NCBI RefSeq assembly: GCF_022763305.1 | Contig: NZ_JALEGT010000010.1 | Coordinates: forward strand, 1-64,000 | Length of the DNA stretch: 64,000 nucleotides | Direction of reading: 5' to 3' | Source of the DNA: Marivita sp. | GTDB lineage: Bacteria; Pseudomonadota; Alphaproteobacteria; Rhodobacterales; Rhodobacteraceae | Shown: positions 53,231 through 62,791 of the stretch, piece after piece | How the letters are laid out: the number at the start of each line of letters is the position of its first letter | How positions within the stretch are numbered: position 1 is the stretch's first letter | Notes under the pieces: generated by a model | Databases searched by the model: none | What the model saw: the letters and a program-made list of their open reading frames with translations, nothing else | Told to the model about the DNA's origin: nothing | Made by a program: the position numbers and the translations under genes

Positions 53231-54151
53231 TCAGAGTTTCAGATTCGGGATGATCTGCTTTTTCCGGCTGACGACGCCGGGCAGGACCACGGTGTCACCC
53301 GACACGGTTGCGCCGAAGCTCTTTTCGGCCAGGGTTTTCACCAGATCGTTCGGCACCAGAAGGGTCGATTCCTCGTTCAGGATGTCGACGACGAAGAGGA
53401 TCACCTGATCGACGCCGTCTTCCTTGGCGACATCGACCATCGACGCCATCAGGCTGTCCTTGCGGTCGAGCACGATTTTCGGCGAGGTGGTTTCCAGAAC
53501 CGAGACGCGGAACTTGGTGCCCTCGACCGGGTATTCCTTGCTGTCCATGCGCAGGAGTTCGGCGTCCGAGAAAGCCGACACATCGGATTTCGCAGCGAAC
53601 ATCTCGGCGGCGAAGTCGGGGATCGACACGCCAAGGTCATCGGCCAGCGCGTGGGCGATTGCCTTGTCTTCCTGCGTGGTCGTCGGCGAGCGGAATTCCA
53701 GCGTGTCGCTGAGGATGCAGGACAGCATCGCGCCCTTGATGCCGCGCGGGGCCTGGGCAAGATCGTCACCGATCATTTTCCACATGATGGTGGCGGTGCA
53801 GGCGACGGGTTCGATGCGGATGTCGATCGGGCCTTTGGTTTCCAGACCACCGACCAGCTTGTGGTGGTCGATGATCGCGCGGATGTCGGCGCTGTTGATC
53901 GCGTCGGGCAGCTCGGCCGGGTTGTTGGTGTCGACGATGACGACGGGCTGGTCGGCCTCGACGGTCGAGATGATCTCGGGCTTGTCGAGCTTCCAGTGGT
54001 CGAGAACGAAGGCGGCTTCGGTGTTGGGCTCGCCCAGCAGAACGGGCTTGGCGGCCTCGCCCTTGATCTGGTTGAGGTACCACGCCCAGATGATCGGGCT
54101 GCCGGTGCTGTCAGTGTCGGGGGACTTATGTCCGAAAACGAGGGTTGTCAT
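53231..54151 (-). CDS. ppaC: manganese-dependent inorganic pyrophosphatase
   Basis: The 306-residue family II pyrophosphatase hydrolyses PPi with Mn/Co. The DHH domain shows GHKSPDTDSTGSPIIWAW, VDTNNPAELPD and IDHHKLVGGLETKGP; the C-terminal DHHA2 domain ends SRKKQIIPNLKL with the substrate-binding RKKQ motif. The start at 54151 (MTTLVFGHK) is chosen because the family begins there, although the frame is open further upstream. It lies 11 bp downstream of the DUF1294 gene, which is on the same strand. Confidence 0.95.
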   Translation of the reverse strand: MTTLVFGHKSPDTDSTGSPIIWAWYLNQIKGEAAKPVLLGEPNTEAAFVLDHWKLDKPEIISTVEADQPVVIVDTNNPAELPDAINSADIRAIIDHHKLVGGLETKGPIDIRIEPVACTATIMWKMIGDDLAQAPRGIKGAMLSCILSDTLEFRSPTTTQEDKAIAHALADDLGVSIPDFAAEMFAAKSDVSAFSDAELLRMDSKEYPVEGTKFRVSVLETTSPKIVLDRKDSLMASMVDVAKEDGVDQVILFVVDILNEESTLLVPNDLVKTLAEKSFGATVSGDTVVLPGVVSRKKQIIPNLKL

Positions 54152-54178
54152 GCGGGGCCTCTGCTCTGCCAAAGTCAA

Positions 54179-54204
54179 ATCGCGCGCCTTATAGGGCGCG
54201 CGAT
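54179..54204. repeat. GC-rich inverted repeat upstream of ppaC
   Basis: ATCGCGCGCC and GGCGCGCGAT are 10-bp inverted copies with a 6-bp spacer, about 28 bp upstream of the ppaC start. It lies in the likely 5' leader, so it could be an RNA hairpin or an operator. Confidence 0.55.
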
Positions 54205-54262
54205 CCGGGTTGTCACCTGTGGCAGTTTGCACTTGCGGTGCTGACTGCATGGCGGTGGTCAG

Positions 54263-54282
54263 GCGGAGCGCCTGCGCTCCGC
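54263..54282. repeat. inverted repeat after the kpsE-like gene
   Basis: GCGGAGCGC and GCGCTCCGC are 9-bp inverted copies with a CT spacer, 8 bp beyond the stop of the capsule-export gene (minus strand). It is a candidate terminator stem without an obvious T-run and resembles single modules of the palindrome family. Confidence 0.55.
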
Positions 54283-54290
54283 ACTGGGGT

Positions 54291-55922
54291 TCAGTTGGCG
54301 ACCTGTTCGCGCAGGATCGACGCGGTGAGCGAGATCAGCAGGTAGATGCCCGAGAAGACGAGGAAGGTCAGCAGCGTGTTCTCGAAGGCGCGGGGGTAGC
54401 TCGGGTCCTGGGCGGGCAGGGGATAGACCGAGGTGGTCAGGTACCGCGCCTGGCTGTCGGCGTCGCGCCGCGCCTGGTCGAGCCGTTCGAGGGCGGCGGC
54501 CAGCATCATGTCGCGCGTGGCGAGATCGGCCTCGGCCAGCTGGATCTGCACCGCGGTTTCCGCCAGCGATCCGGCACCGGCGCTTTCGGCGGTCATCTCG
54601 GCGCTGATCTCGGCCTTGAGCGCCTCGAGCCGGCGGATATCGGCCTCGACCCCTTCGACGCGGCTGCGGTTGGGGCGGGCATTGTCCATCAGCGCCTGCA
54701 GCTGCAGGGTCTTTTCCTGAATCTCCGTCTCGACGGTTTCGATCCGGGCCTGCAGCGCCCCGATCCGGGCGCGCGGATCGAGCACGGCGCTGTCCTGCTG
54801 CAGGCGCACCAGCTTTTCCTGTGCGGCGCGGCGGGCCTGTTCGGCCTCGGCAAGGCCCAGCTCGGCATCCTTGACCGCGTTCTCGCGCTTGCGCGCCGAC
54901 AGGTTGTCGACCCGCTCCTCGGCATAGCCGATCAGCGCGGTGGAGAAATCGGCGGCGACCTGCGGGTCGGCGGCGGCCACCTCCATGCGGATCACGCCCT
55001 CGGTCGGGTCATAGCCGATCTGGACGTATTTCTTGTAGAGCTTGTACATCTCCTCGGCGGAGGCATCCGCTTCCAGCCGGTGCAGCGGGTCGATCGCGGG
55101 CTGCGCGAAATGGGCGTGGAAGCCCTCGTCCTCGTTCAGGCGCAGCATGGCGTCCTTGGAGGTGAGATAGCTCTGCACCGCGATGGCATCCTGATTGGTG
55201 GCGAATTGCGTGCCCGAGAAGAGCCCGCCCATGCCGCTGCCGCCGGATTCCGCCTTGAGGATGAGGAATTCCGATTTCGAGGCATACATCGGCGTGGCGA
55301 GGGTGAAGAAATACCAGCCGGCAACGAGGGTGGGCAGGAGCACATAGGCGGCGAGACGGGCAAAGAGCATGCGCATCCGGCGCCGCCGCCGGCGCGCCAT
55401 GTCCTTCTGGATCGCCATGATCTCCTGCTGACGCCGTTCTGCGGGACTGCGATTGTCGGTGGCGGGCAGGTTGGCGGTGTCGACACGCGTCTTTTGCGGC
55501 AGCTGGGGCTGTTCGGCCAAGGGTCGGTCATGCGCAGGTGTCTTGGGTTTGGCCGCGGCATCCCGGGTCGTTGCACCGGCTGGCACCATCAGGTCGAGCG
55601 CGTTTTCGCGCTGAAACGGATCAATGCCTTTCAGGCGCAGCAAATAGACGGCTTCGTGATCCGTAGCCGGGTCCAGCCCATGCTTTTGCGCGATGCGTCT
55701 CGCCATGCGCAATTGCCGAGCACTGAGCCCTTCTTCGCGGATGGCGACAAGGGCCTGCTCGACACCACCATCCGGGTGGCGCGGAATGCGCGGCTGTGGC
55801 GCTTCGGTGGCCGAGGCACTGGTCACGGATGCAGGATGTCCTGCTGCGGCCATCTGGCCGGGCCCCGATGCCGGTTCGCTGCGACGGATGCGAAAGCGTT
55901 TAGCTGTGGGTTTCATAGTCAT
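54291..55922 (-). CDS. kpsE: capsule-polysaccharide export inner-membrane protein (KpsE-like)
   Basis: The 543-residue polysaccharide co-polymerase-type protein bridges the inner-membrane exporter to the outer-membrane channel. It has two transmembrane segments (about residues 185-205 and near the C-terminus, LLTFLVFSGIYLLISLTASI) and a periplasmic coiled-coil (KRENAVKDAELGLAEAEQAR onward). The mature region YASKSEFLILKAESGG is KpsE-like. E. coli KpsE has about 380 residues; this one has an extra N-terminal cytoplasmic region of about 170, Pro/Ala-rich with ALVAIREEGLSARQLRMARR. The start is uncertain (55922 or 55916); both overlap kpsT. Confidence 0.85.
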   Translation of the reverse strand: MTMKPTAKRFRIRRSEPASGPGQMAAAGHPASVTSASATEAPQPRIPRHPDGGVEQALVAIREEGLSARQLRMARRIAQKHGLDPATDHEAVYLLRLKGIDPFQRENALDLMVPAGATTRDAAAKPKTPAHDRPLAEQPQLPQKTRVDTANLPATDNRSPAERRQQEIMAIQKDMARRRRRRMRMLFARLAAYVLLPTLVAGWYFFTLATPMYASKSEFLILKAESGGSGMGGLFSGTQFATNQDAIAVQSYLTSKDAMLRLNEDEGFHAHFAQPAIDPLHRLEADASAEEMYKLYKKYVQIGYDPTEGVIRMEVAAADPQVAADFSTALIGYAEERVDNLSARKRENAVKDAELGLAEAEQARRAAQEKLVRLQQDSAVLDPRARIGALQARIETVETEIQEKTLQLQALMDNARPNRSRVEGVEADIRRLEALKAEISAEMTAESAGAGSLAETAVQIQLAEADLATRDMMLAAALERLDQARRDADSQARYLTTSVYPLPAQDPSYPRAFENTLLTFLVFSGIYLLISLTASILREQVAN

Positions 55923-56559
55923 AGAGCTGTTTCGCTTCTTCCAGGCTGTCGAACATGTGCAACTGACCGTCGCGCAGGACGGCCGCCTTGCTGACAAATC
56001 GCGCCAGCGTTTCGGGTTGGTGGGACACCATGATCATGGTGGTGGTGCGCAGCCGCTCGGCGAGGATGTCGCCCGCCTTGCGGTTGAACTCCACATCCGT
56101 GTAGGTCGGCATCCCCTCGTCCACGAGATAGATGTCGAAATCGAGCGCCAGCAGCAGCGCGAAGGTAAAGCGCGCCCGCATGCCCGAGGAATAGGTACCG
56201 AGCGGCTGGTCGAAATATTCGCCAAGATCGCAGAGCCAGCGGCAGTAGGCCTCCACGTAATCGGGGTCGATCCCGTAGAGCCGGGCGATGAAGCGCGAGT
56301 TCTCCATGGCCGTGTGCTTGGTGACCACACCGCCCATGAAGCCCAGCGGGAACGACACCCGACACGTCTTGCGGATCTCGCCCTCATCGGGCTTTTCCAG
56401 CCCGGCCATCATCTTGACCAGCGTCGTCTTGCCGGTCCCGTTGGGGGCCAGAATGCCCAGCGACTGCCCCAGCTCGACACGGAACGACGCCCGGTCGAGG
56501 ATCACCTTCCGGTGCGATCCCGTCCAGAACGATTTGCTCACATTGTCGAATTCAAGCAT
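55900..56559 (-). CDS. kpsT: capsule-polysaccharide ABC exporter ATPase (KpsT-like)
   Basis: The 219-residue ATPase energises export of capsular polysaccharide. Walker A is APNGTGKTTLVKMMAG (first residue Ala instead of Gly); the signature region YSSGMRARFTFALLLALDFD and Walker B YLVDEGMPTYTD are typical of KpsT/polysaccharide exporters. It overlaps the kpsE-like gene by about 20 bp. A kpsM permease is not adjacent: the upstream 521 bp are noncoding. Confidence 0.9.
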   Translation of the reverse strand: MLEFDNVSKSFWTGSHRKVILDRASFRVELGQSLGILAPNGTGKTTLVKMMAGLEKPDEGEIRKTCRVSFPLGFMGGVVTKHTAMENSRFIARLYGIDPDYVEAYCRWLCDLGEYFDQPLGTYSSGMRARFTFALLLALDFDIYLVDEGMPTYTDVEFNRKAGDILAERLRTTTMIMVSHQPETLARFVSKAAVLRDGQLHMFDSLEEAKQLYDYETHS

Positions 56560-57080
56560 CGAGCCCCCATTTTCCCTTCGCACAGAGTGTGCACGGGTTG
56601 GTTGCCAATTGGTTTAGAAGCCGAGTTTGACTGGATTGTGGCCAATCCATAGCAAAAAGCGGGTATTGTCTCCGAAGGCTTGGAGGACGTGTCCGGGCCG
56701 GGTCAAACCGGCGACCTGACTCATGGCGACATCGCGGGTGCCATTTCCGACGCAAGATTCCGATCGGAAGACATATTCAGATCATAAAGCGTCGCGAATC
56801 GCCAATCGCGATTTTGCCGACTCTGGCTTGGTCAGCGCCAGACCAGTGTGTTTTGAGCATCGCGGAGCAGAAGTGACTCAGATCTTATCGAGCGAATGGA
56901 CTGACTTTTCTTCTCGCGCAGGCGTTTTTCCTGACTTTCTGCTCATAAACTGCCCAATCGTCCCGCAAGCGCGTTCAAAGCCGCGAAACTTGGGCGACCG
57001 TGTTGCAATGCGGGGCGCAACGCGATTTATTTCATCGAGACAAGCGGAAACAATCCGCGGACAACACAGGGAGTTCGTTT
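56560..57080. other. 521-bp noncoding region between divergent kpsT and the pot-type operon
   Basis: I see no convincing gene here; a plus-strand ORF at 56723-57103 lacks family features and a ribosome-binding site. Contents: a GGATTG/CAATCC hairpin (56633-56648), three tandem 7-mers like ATCGCGA near 56790-56812, and the SD of the TTG-started ATPase gene. It is more AT-rich and more irregular than the surrounding intergenic DNA. It must hold both promoters and could hold a small RNA. Confidence 0.5.
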
Positions 57081-58190
<1,110 letters not shown>

Positions 58191-58297
58191 GAATTGCCGC
58201 GGGTCCGCGATGCGGTCCCGTGTCATTACAGGCGGTGTCGGTTCGGCCCGACCGGTATCGCCACATGTCATAAGCGGGTCGAAACGGGAGAATATGA

Positions 58298-59416
58298 ATG
58301 AAACTGTCTAAAACACTTTTGGCGACCAGCGCACTCACCGTTGCTGCCGCAGGTGCCTACGCTGCCGGCCATGGAATGGCGGACAGCATGACACTTGTGA
58401 GCTGGGGCGGTGCCTACCAGGCGTCCCAGCAAAACGCGTATGTCGCGCCCTATCTCGAGATGCACCCCGACGTGAGCGCGTCCTGGGACGAAAGCTCGGC
58501 CGAAGCGGTGGCCAAGCTGCGCGCGATGAACGAAGCCGGCAACATCACATGGGACCTCGTTGACGTGGTGGCCGCTGATGCGATCCGCCTCTGCGACGAA
58601 GGTCTGGCGATGGAAATCGACCATGACGAACTGCTCGAGCCGGCGCCCGATGGCACCAGCGCAAGCGATGACTTCGGCGATCTGATCGTGTCCGACTGCT
58701 ACATCCCGCAGATCGTGTACTCGACCACCTTCGGCTACCGCACCGACATGGTTCCGGAAGGCGTTGAGCCGCCGTCCGACATCTGCTCGGTCTTCGATCT
58801 GGAAACCTATCCGGGCAAGCGCGCTCTGGAGAAGCGTCCGATCAACAACATGGAATGGGCGCTGCTCTGTGACGGCGTGGCGAAGGAAGACGTCTATGAC
58901 GTTCTGGAAACCGACGAAGGTCAGGACCAGGCTCTGGCCAAGCTCGATACGATCAAGGATCAGGTGGTCTGGTGGAATGCCGGTGCCGACACGCCGCAGC
59001 TTCTGGCGGATGGCGAAGTGTTCATGGGCTCGACCTATAACGGTCGTCTGTTCTCGGCCATCGTCGAGCAGAACCAGCCGATCGCGATGATGTGGGACGC
59101 GCAGGTGTTCGACCTTGATGGTTGGATCATCCCGGCTGGCCTGCCGGAAGACCGTCTGGCCCGCGTGAAGGACTTCGTCCGTTTCGCAACCGACACCCAG
59201 CGTCTGGCGGATCAGGCGAAGTACATCTCGTACGGTCCGGCCCGTGCATCCTCGGCGCCGCTGGTGTCGACGCATGCCGAGCTTGGCATCGAGATGGCGC
59301 CGCACATGCCGACCGATCCGAACAACTCGGCCAACACGTTCCTCTACAACTACGAGTTCTGGGCCGACTATCGCGACGACATCGACGCGAAGTTCCAGGC
59401 GTGGCTGGCACAATAA
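58298..59416 (+). CDS. periplasmic Pot-type ABC substrate-binding protein
   Basis: The 372-residue protein has a signal peptide (MKLSKTLLATSALTVAAAGA, cut after AYA) and the PotD/F-type bacterial extracellular-solute-binding fold: LVSWGGAYQASQQNAYVAPY, WDLVDVVAADAIRLCDEG, DTPQLLADGEVFMGSTYNGR, AMMWDAQVFDLDGWIIPAG. GGGAG precedes the ATG. The ligand cannot be told from sequence. It has four cysteines, two of which (SDCYIPQ and SDICSVF) may pair. Confidence 0.9.
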   Translation: MKLSKTLLATSALTVAAAGAYAAGHGMADSMTLVSWGGAYQASQQNAYVAPYLEMHPDVSASWDESSAEAVAKLRAMNEAGNITWDLVDVVAADAIRLCDEGLAMEIDHDELLEPAPDGTSASDDFGDLIVSDCYIPQIVYSTTFGYRTDMVPEGVEPPSDICSVFDLETYPGKRALEKRPINNMEWALLCDGVAKEDVYDVLETDEGQDQALAKLDTIKDQVVWWNAGADTPQLLADGEVFMGSTYNGRLFSAIVEQNQPIAMMWDAQVFDLDGWIIPAGLPEDRLARVKDFVRFATDTQRLADQAKYISYGPARASSAPLVSTHAELGIEMAPHMPTDPNNSANTFLYNYEFWADYRDDIDAKFQAWLAQ

Positions 59417-59431
59417 GCCTTTTATGGCATA

Positions 59432-59455
59432 GGGATGGGCCGTTTGGCCCATCCC
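59432..59455 (+). other. stem-loop after the substrate-binding protein gene
   Basis: GGGATGGGCC and GGCCCATCCC form a perfect 10-bp stem with loop GTTT, 16 bp after the stop codon. There is no T-run, so it is likely an RNA-stabilising hairpin that lets the binding protein be made in excess of the permeases. The liv operon has an equivalent hairpin at 24528-24556. Confidence 0.75.
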
Positions 59456-59475
59456 GCACCGACGAGGACAGTCCC

Positions 59476-59763
59476 ATGCCCAAAGGCTATATCATCGGTC
59501 ATATCACGGTGAACGACCCCGAGGCCTACAAGGAATATATCGAGCGCGATACGCCGATCCTTGAGAGCTACGGTGCCAAGTTCATTGTGCGGGGCGGACA
59601 GTCCGAGACGATGGAGGGCGAGACACAGAATCGCCATGTCGTCATCGAGTTCGACGATTTCGAAACCGCGAAGCGCGCGTATCACGACCCTGCCTATCAG
59701 GAAGTCGCCGAGATTCGCCGTCGCACCGCGACAAGCACAATCATTCTAGTCGAGGGCACCTGA
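59476..59763 (+). CDS. DUF1330 protein inside the pot-type operon
   Basis: The 95-residue protein (MPKGYIIGHITVNDPEAYKE, then ESYGAKFIVRGGQSE and HVVIEFDDFETAKRAYHDPA) is a clear DUF1330 member, a ferredoxin-like alpha/beta barrel fold of unknown function. GAGGA precedes the ATG. It sits between binding protein and permease with 3-bp spacing to the permease gene, so it is co-translated. It may process the imported substrate (inference). Confidence 0.9.
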   Translation: MPKGYIIGHITVNDPEAYKEYIERDTPILESYGAKFIVRGGQSETMEGETQNRHVVIEFDDFETAKRAYHDPAYQEVAEIRRRTATSTIILVEGT

Positions 59764-59766
59764 GCC

Positions 59767-61464
59767 ATGACGGACGCCGCTACAGAACCGGACAAGATCA
59801 CGGGCCCGACGCCCGACAATGCGCTGCGCGCGGCTGACAAGGCCGAGACCGGCCCCGTTCTTGCTGCCGATGGCACTCCCCTCAAACGGTCTTTGAACCG
59901 GGCGCTTCGGGCGCAGAAGATTCGGGCACTGGCGCTGATCGCGCCGCTTCTGATCTTCGTTCTTGTCAGTTTCATCGCGCCCATTGGCGACATGCTGTTC
60001 CGGTCGGTCGAGAACCAGATCGTCCGCGATACGCTGCCGCGCACGGTTGCCGCACTGGCAGACTACGATGCGGCCCAGGGTGGCTTGCCGCGGGACGAGG
60101 TGTTCGAGGCCGCCTATTACGATGTGTTCTATGCGGCGGAACGGAAGGAACACACACGGCTGGGCTCGCGCCTGAACTATGAACAGACCGGGGCGTCGTC
60201 GCTCTTCCGTAAATCCGGCCGGGGCATCGAGGATATCGGAGAGGTCTATCAGGACCAGTTCGAGGATCTGAACGGGGATTGGGACGAAGCGCGTCCCTGG
60301 GCCGAACTGATGGGTGATCCGGACTGGATTGCAGCGCAGGAGGCTTGGGATGGCAACGGCACCATGCCGGCATTCGAACTGCGGTCGGACATCGCCGAGA
60401 TCCTGCCGCGCACGGCCGAGTCGTATCGTATCTTCGCCCGCTTCATGCAGAACGAGGAAGGCGACAGCCCGCTCGAGGAAGAGCCGTGGAGTGTCGTGCA
60501 CACAGCTCTGTACCAGGACCTCTCTGCAGGCGATGTCAGCGGGTATTCCGGTCCGCGCGCCGACATGCTTCAGGCGGCGGCTGCGCTTGTCGCGAGCCCC
60601 GATTTCGAAACGATCTCGTTCCGCGATGGCTTTGCCGATATCGACGAAGACTGGGTCGAGCCGGAAATCTGGCAGACCATCAAGACCTATAGCCCGGCTT
60701 ATACATCGGGCTACTTCCTGAATTCTGTCGACATGCAGAAAACGCCGGAAGGCCCTGCGCTGCGCGAAGAGGACGAGCGGATCTACGGCCTGCTGTTCCA
60801 GCGCACCATGTTCATGAGCCTTGTCATCACGCTCAGCTGCATCATGCTTGGTTATCCGATCGCCTATCTGCTGTCGAACCTGCCGTCGAGCAAGGCGAAC
60901 CTGCTGATGATCCTCGTCCTGCTGCCATTCTGGACCTCGCTTCTTGTGCGGACCTCGGCGTGGAAGGTGATGCTGCAACAGCAGGGGGTGATCAACGACA
61001 CGCTGGTCTGGCTTGGCCTCGTGGCGGATGACGCGCGTCTGACGATGATCAACAACCAGTTCGGTACAATCGTGGCGATGACGCATATCCTTCTGCCCTT
61101 CATGATCCTGCCGATGTATTCGGTGATGTCGACCATCCCGCCGTCCTATGTGCGCGCCGCCAAATCCCTGGGCGCGACGAACTGGACAACCTTCTGGCGG
61201 GTCTATTTCCCGCAGTCGGTGCCGGGGATCGGTGCGGGCTCCATCCTCGTGTTCATCCTGTCCATCGGCTATTACATCACGCCGGAAATCGTGGGCGGCA
61301 CCTCTGGGATCTTCATCTCGAACCGGATCGCGTACCACATCTCGAGCTCGCTCAACTGGGGCCTTGCCGCCGCATTGGGGACGATCCTGCTGGTCGTGGT
61401 TCTTCTTCTCTACTGGGCCTACGACCGGATCGTCGGCATCGACAACGTGAAACTGGGGGGCTGA
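59767..61464 (+). CDS. Pot-type ABC permease 1 with a large periplasmic insertion (PotB-like)
   Basis: The 565-residue permease is about twice the length of PotB. A first transmembrane helix at about 55-80 (LALIAPLLIFVLVSFIAPIG) is followed by about 250 residues of acidic soluble sequence (about 90-335). The usual core of five helices begins at RIYGLLFQRTMFMSLVITLS, with the EAA loop YVRAAKSLGATNWTTFWRV. A tandem gene follows 3 bp later. A GAGCC is near the ATG. Confidence 0.9.
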   Translation: MTDAATEPDKITGPTPDNALRAADKAETGPVLAADGTPLKRSLNRALRAQKIRALALIAPLLIFVLVSFIAPIGDMLFRSVENQIVRDTLPRTVAALADYDAAQGGLPRDEVFEAAYYDVFYAAERKEHTRLGSRLNYEQTGASSLFRKSGRGIEDIGEVYQDQFEDLNGDWDEARPWAELMGDPDWIAAQEAWDGNGTMPAFELRSDIAEILPRTAESYRIFARFMQNEEGDSPLEEEPWSVVHTALYQDLSAGDVSGYSGPRADMLQAAAALVASPDFETISFRDGFADIDEDWVEPEIWQTIKTYSPAYTSGYFLNSVDMQKTPEGPALREEDERIYGLLFQRTMFMSLVITLSCIMLGYPIAYLLSNLPSSKANLLMILVLLPFWTSLLVRTSAWKVMLQQQGVINDTLVWLGLVADDARLTMINNQFGTIVAMTHILLPFMILPMYSVMSTIPPSYVRAAKSLGATNWTTFWRVYFPQSVPGIGAGSILVFILSIGYYITPEIVGGTSGIFISNRIAYHISSSLNWGLAAALGTILLVVVLLLYWAYDRIVGIDNVKLGG

Positions 61465-61467
61465 GCC

Positions 61468-62658
61468 ATGTCGGAAGCCATTCTCACACCAATCGAGAAA
61501 AAGCCCATCGGCTTCACGGCGGGTGTTCTGGCCGCAGCTGGCGGGTTCGCCGGGCTGTTCATCGGCACTGCCCAAGGGTCGGGCCTGCTGGGCATCATCG
61601 TCGGCGCGGCACTGATGGCGGCGCTGGCCTTTGCCGCAATGCAGGTTCTGGGCGAGGCGATGGAAAAGCCGGTGCGCTGGGGGCTGATCACGATTGCGGC
61701 CATTGGCGGGTTCCTCTTCAACGCCATTCCCGGTCTGATCATGGGGGGCCTGTTCGGTTGGTTCTTCGGCTGGTTCATCTACTGGATCGGCATGGGGCGC
61801 TACCGGGCCCATCTGGTGCCCTACCTGACGCCGGGTCAGGTGCTGTGGCATTACGCGTTCCGTGTGCTGTGCGGTGCGATCTTTGTTTTCCTGATCACAC
61901 CGATCATCGTGGTCATGCCGCTCTCGTTCAACGCCGAGGACTTCTTTACCTTCACGCCGGAAATGCTGGCCTTCGATCCGGCGGGCTACAGCCTCAAGCA
62001 CTATCGGGACTTCCTGACCAACCCGGAATGGACCAGCGCGGTCAAGAACTCGCTGTTGGTGGCGCCTGTGGCGACACTGATATCCGTGTCGCTGGGCACG
62101 CTGGCGGCCATCGGCCTGAGCCAGAGCCACGTACCGGGCAAACGGGCGATCATGGCGATCCTGATCTCTCCGATGATCGTGCCGCTGATCATCTCGGCGA
62201 CGGGTATGTATTTCTTCTATTCCAAGATCGGTCTGGTCGGCACCTATTGGGGCATCGTTCTGGCGCACGCGGTGCTGGGCATTCCGTTTGTCATCATCAC
62301 CGTGACGGCCACGCTTGTAGGCTTTGACCGGTCCCTGACACGGGCGGCGGCCAATATGGGGGCCAACCCGGTGACCACCTTCTTCAAGGTGCAGATGCCG
62401 CTGATCCTCCCGGGGGTGATCTCGGGCGGTCTGTTCGCTTTCATCACGTCGTTCGACGAAGTGGTCGTGGTGCTGTTCATCGGCTCGGCCGAGCTGCAGA
62501 CGCTGCCGTGGCAGATGTTCACCGGCCTGCGCGAGCAGATTTCGCCGACGATTCTTGCGGCTGCGACGATCCTTGTAGGAATCTCGATCTGCCTGCTGAC
62601 TTCGGTCGAAATCCTGCGCCGCCGGTCGGAACGGCTCCGGGGGATGTCGCCAGGGTAA
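61468..62658 (+). CDS. Pot-type ABC permease 2 with N-terminal membrane extension (PotC-like)
   Basis: The 396-residue permease has an N-terminal extension of about 125 residues with about three or four hydrophobic segments (FTAGVLAAAGGFAGLFIGTA, LLGIIVGAALMAALAFAAMQ, LITIAAIGGFLFNAIPGLIM). The canonical PotC-type core then begins at AFRVLCGAIFVFLITPIIVV and contains the EAA loop LTRAAANMGANPVTTFFKVQ. It ends close to the palindrome ladder at 62664. Its partner is the permease just upstream. Confidence 0.9.
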   Translation: MSEAILTPIEKKPIGFTAGVLAAAGGFAGLFIGTAQGSGLLGIIVGAALMAALAFAAMQVLGEAMEKPVRWGLITIAAIGGFLFNAIPGLIMGGLFGWFFGWFIYWIGMGRYRAHLVPYLTPGQVLWHYAFRVLCGAIFVFLITPIIVVMPLSFNAEDFFTFTPEMLAFDPAGYSLKHYRDFLTNPEWTSAVKNSLLVAPVATLISVSLGTLAAIGLSQSHVPGKRAIMAILISPMIVPLIISATGMYFFYSKIGLVGTYWGIVLAHAVLGIPFVIITVTATLVGFDRSLTRAAANMGANPVTTFFKVQMPLILPGVISGGLFAFITSFDEVVVVLFIGSAELQTLPWQMFTGLREQISPTILAAATILVGISICLLTSVEILRRRSERLRGMSPG

Positions 62659-62663
62659 GGGGA

Positions 62664-62729
62664 AAGCGCCTTCGAAGGCGCTTACTCCGCATTTTCGAAA
62701 ATGCGGCTGAAGGCTCTTCGAAGAGCCTT
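62664..62729. repeat. three-palindrome ladder, 23-bp pitch, TTCGAA core
   Basis: Three perfect 20-bp palindromes at 62664-62683, 62687-62706 and 62710-62729 are each separated by exactly 3 bp (pitch 23). All centre on TTCGAA while the outer arms differ: AAGCGCC-, CCGCATT- and AAGGCTC-. The ladder starts 5 bp after the permease stop and ends 12 bp before the ilvE terminator, between convergent genes. Confidence 0.95.
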
Positions 62730-62741
62730 TGCACCAACAAA

Positions 62742-62771
62742 AAAGGCCCTGCATGGACGTGCAGGGCCTTT
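62742..62771 (-). terminator. intrinsic terminator of ilvE
   Basis: A 12-bp stem (AAAGGCCCTGCA with TGCAGGGCCTTT) has a 6-nt loop. On the minus strand it is followed by TTTTTTGTTG, a rho-independent signature. It begins 20 bp after the ilvE stop. Confidence 0.9.
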
Positions 62772-62791
62772 CGCTTAGGTTCGGGGTGTCT

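Noticed and set aside
59746-62754. 1002-codon minus-strand ORF opposite the two permeases
   Set aside because: Gln/Arg/His-rich sequence without hydrophobic cores; the plus strand holds two ABC permeases with EAA motifs.
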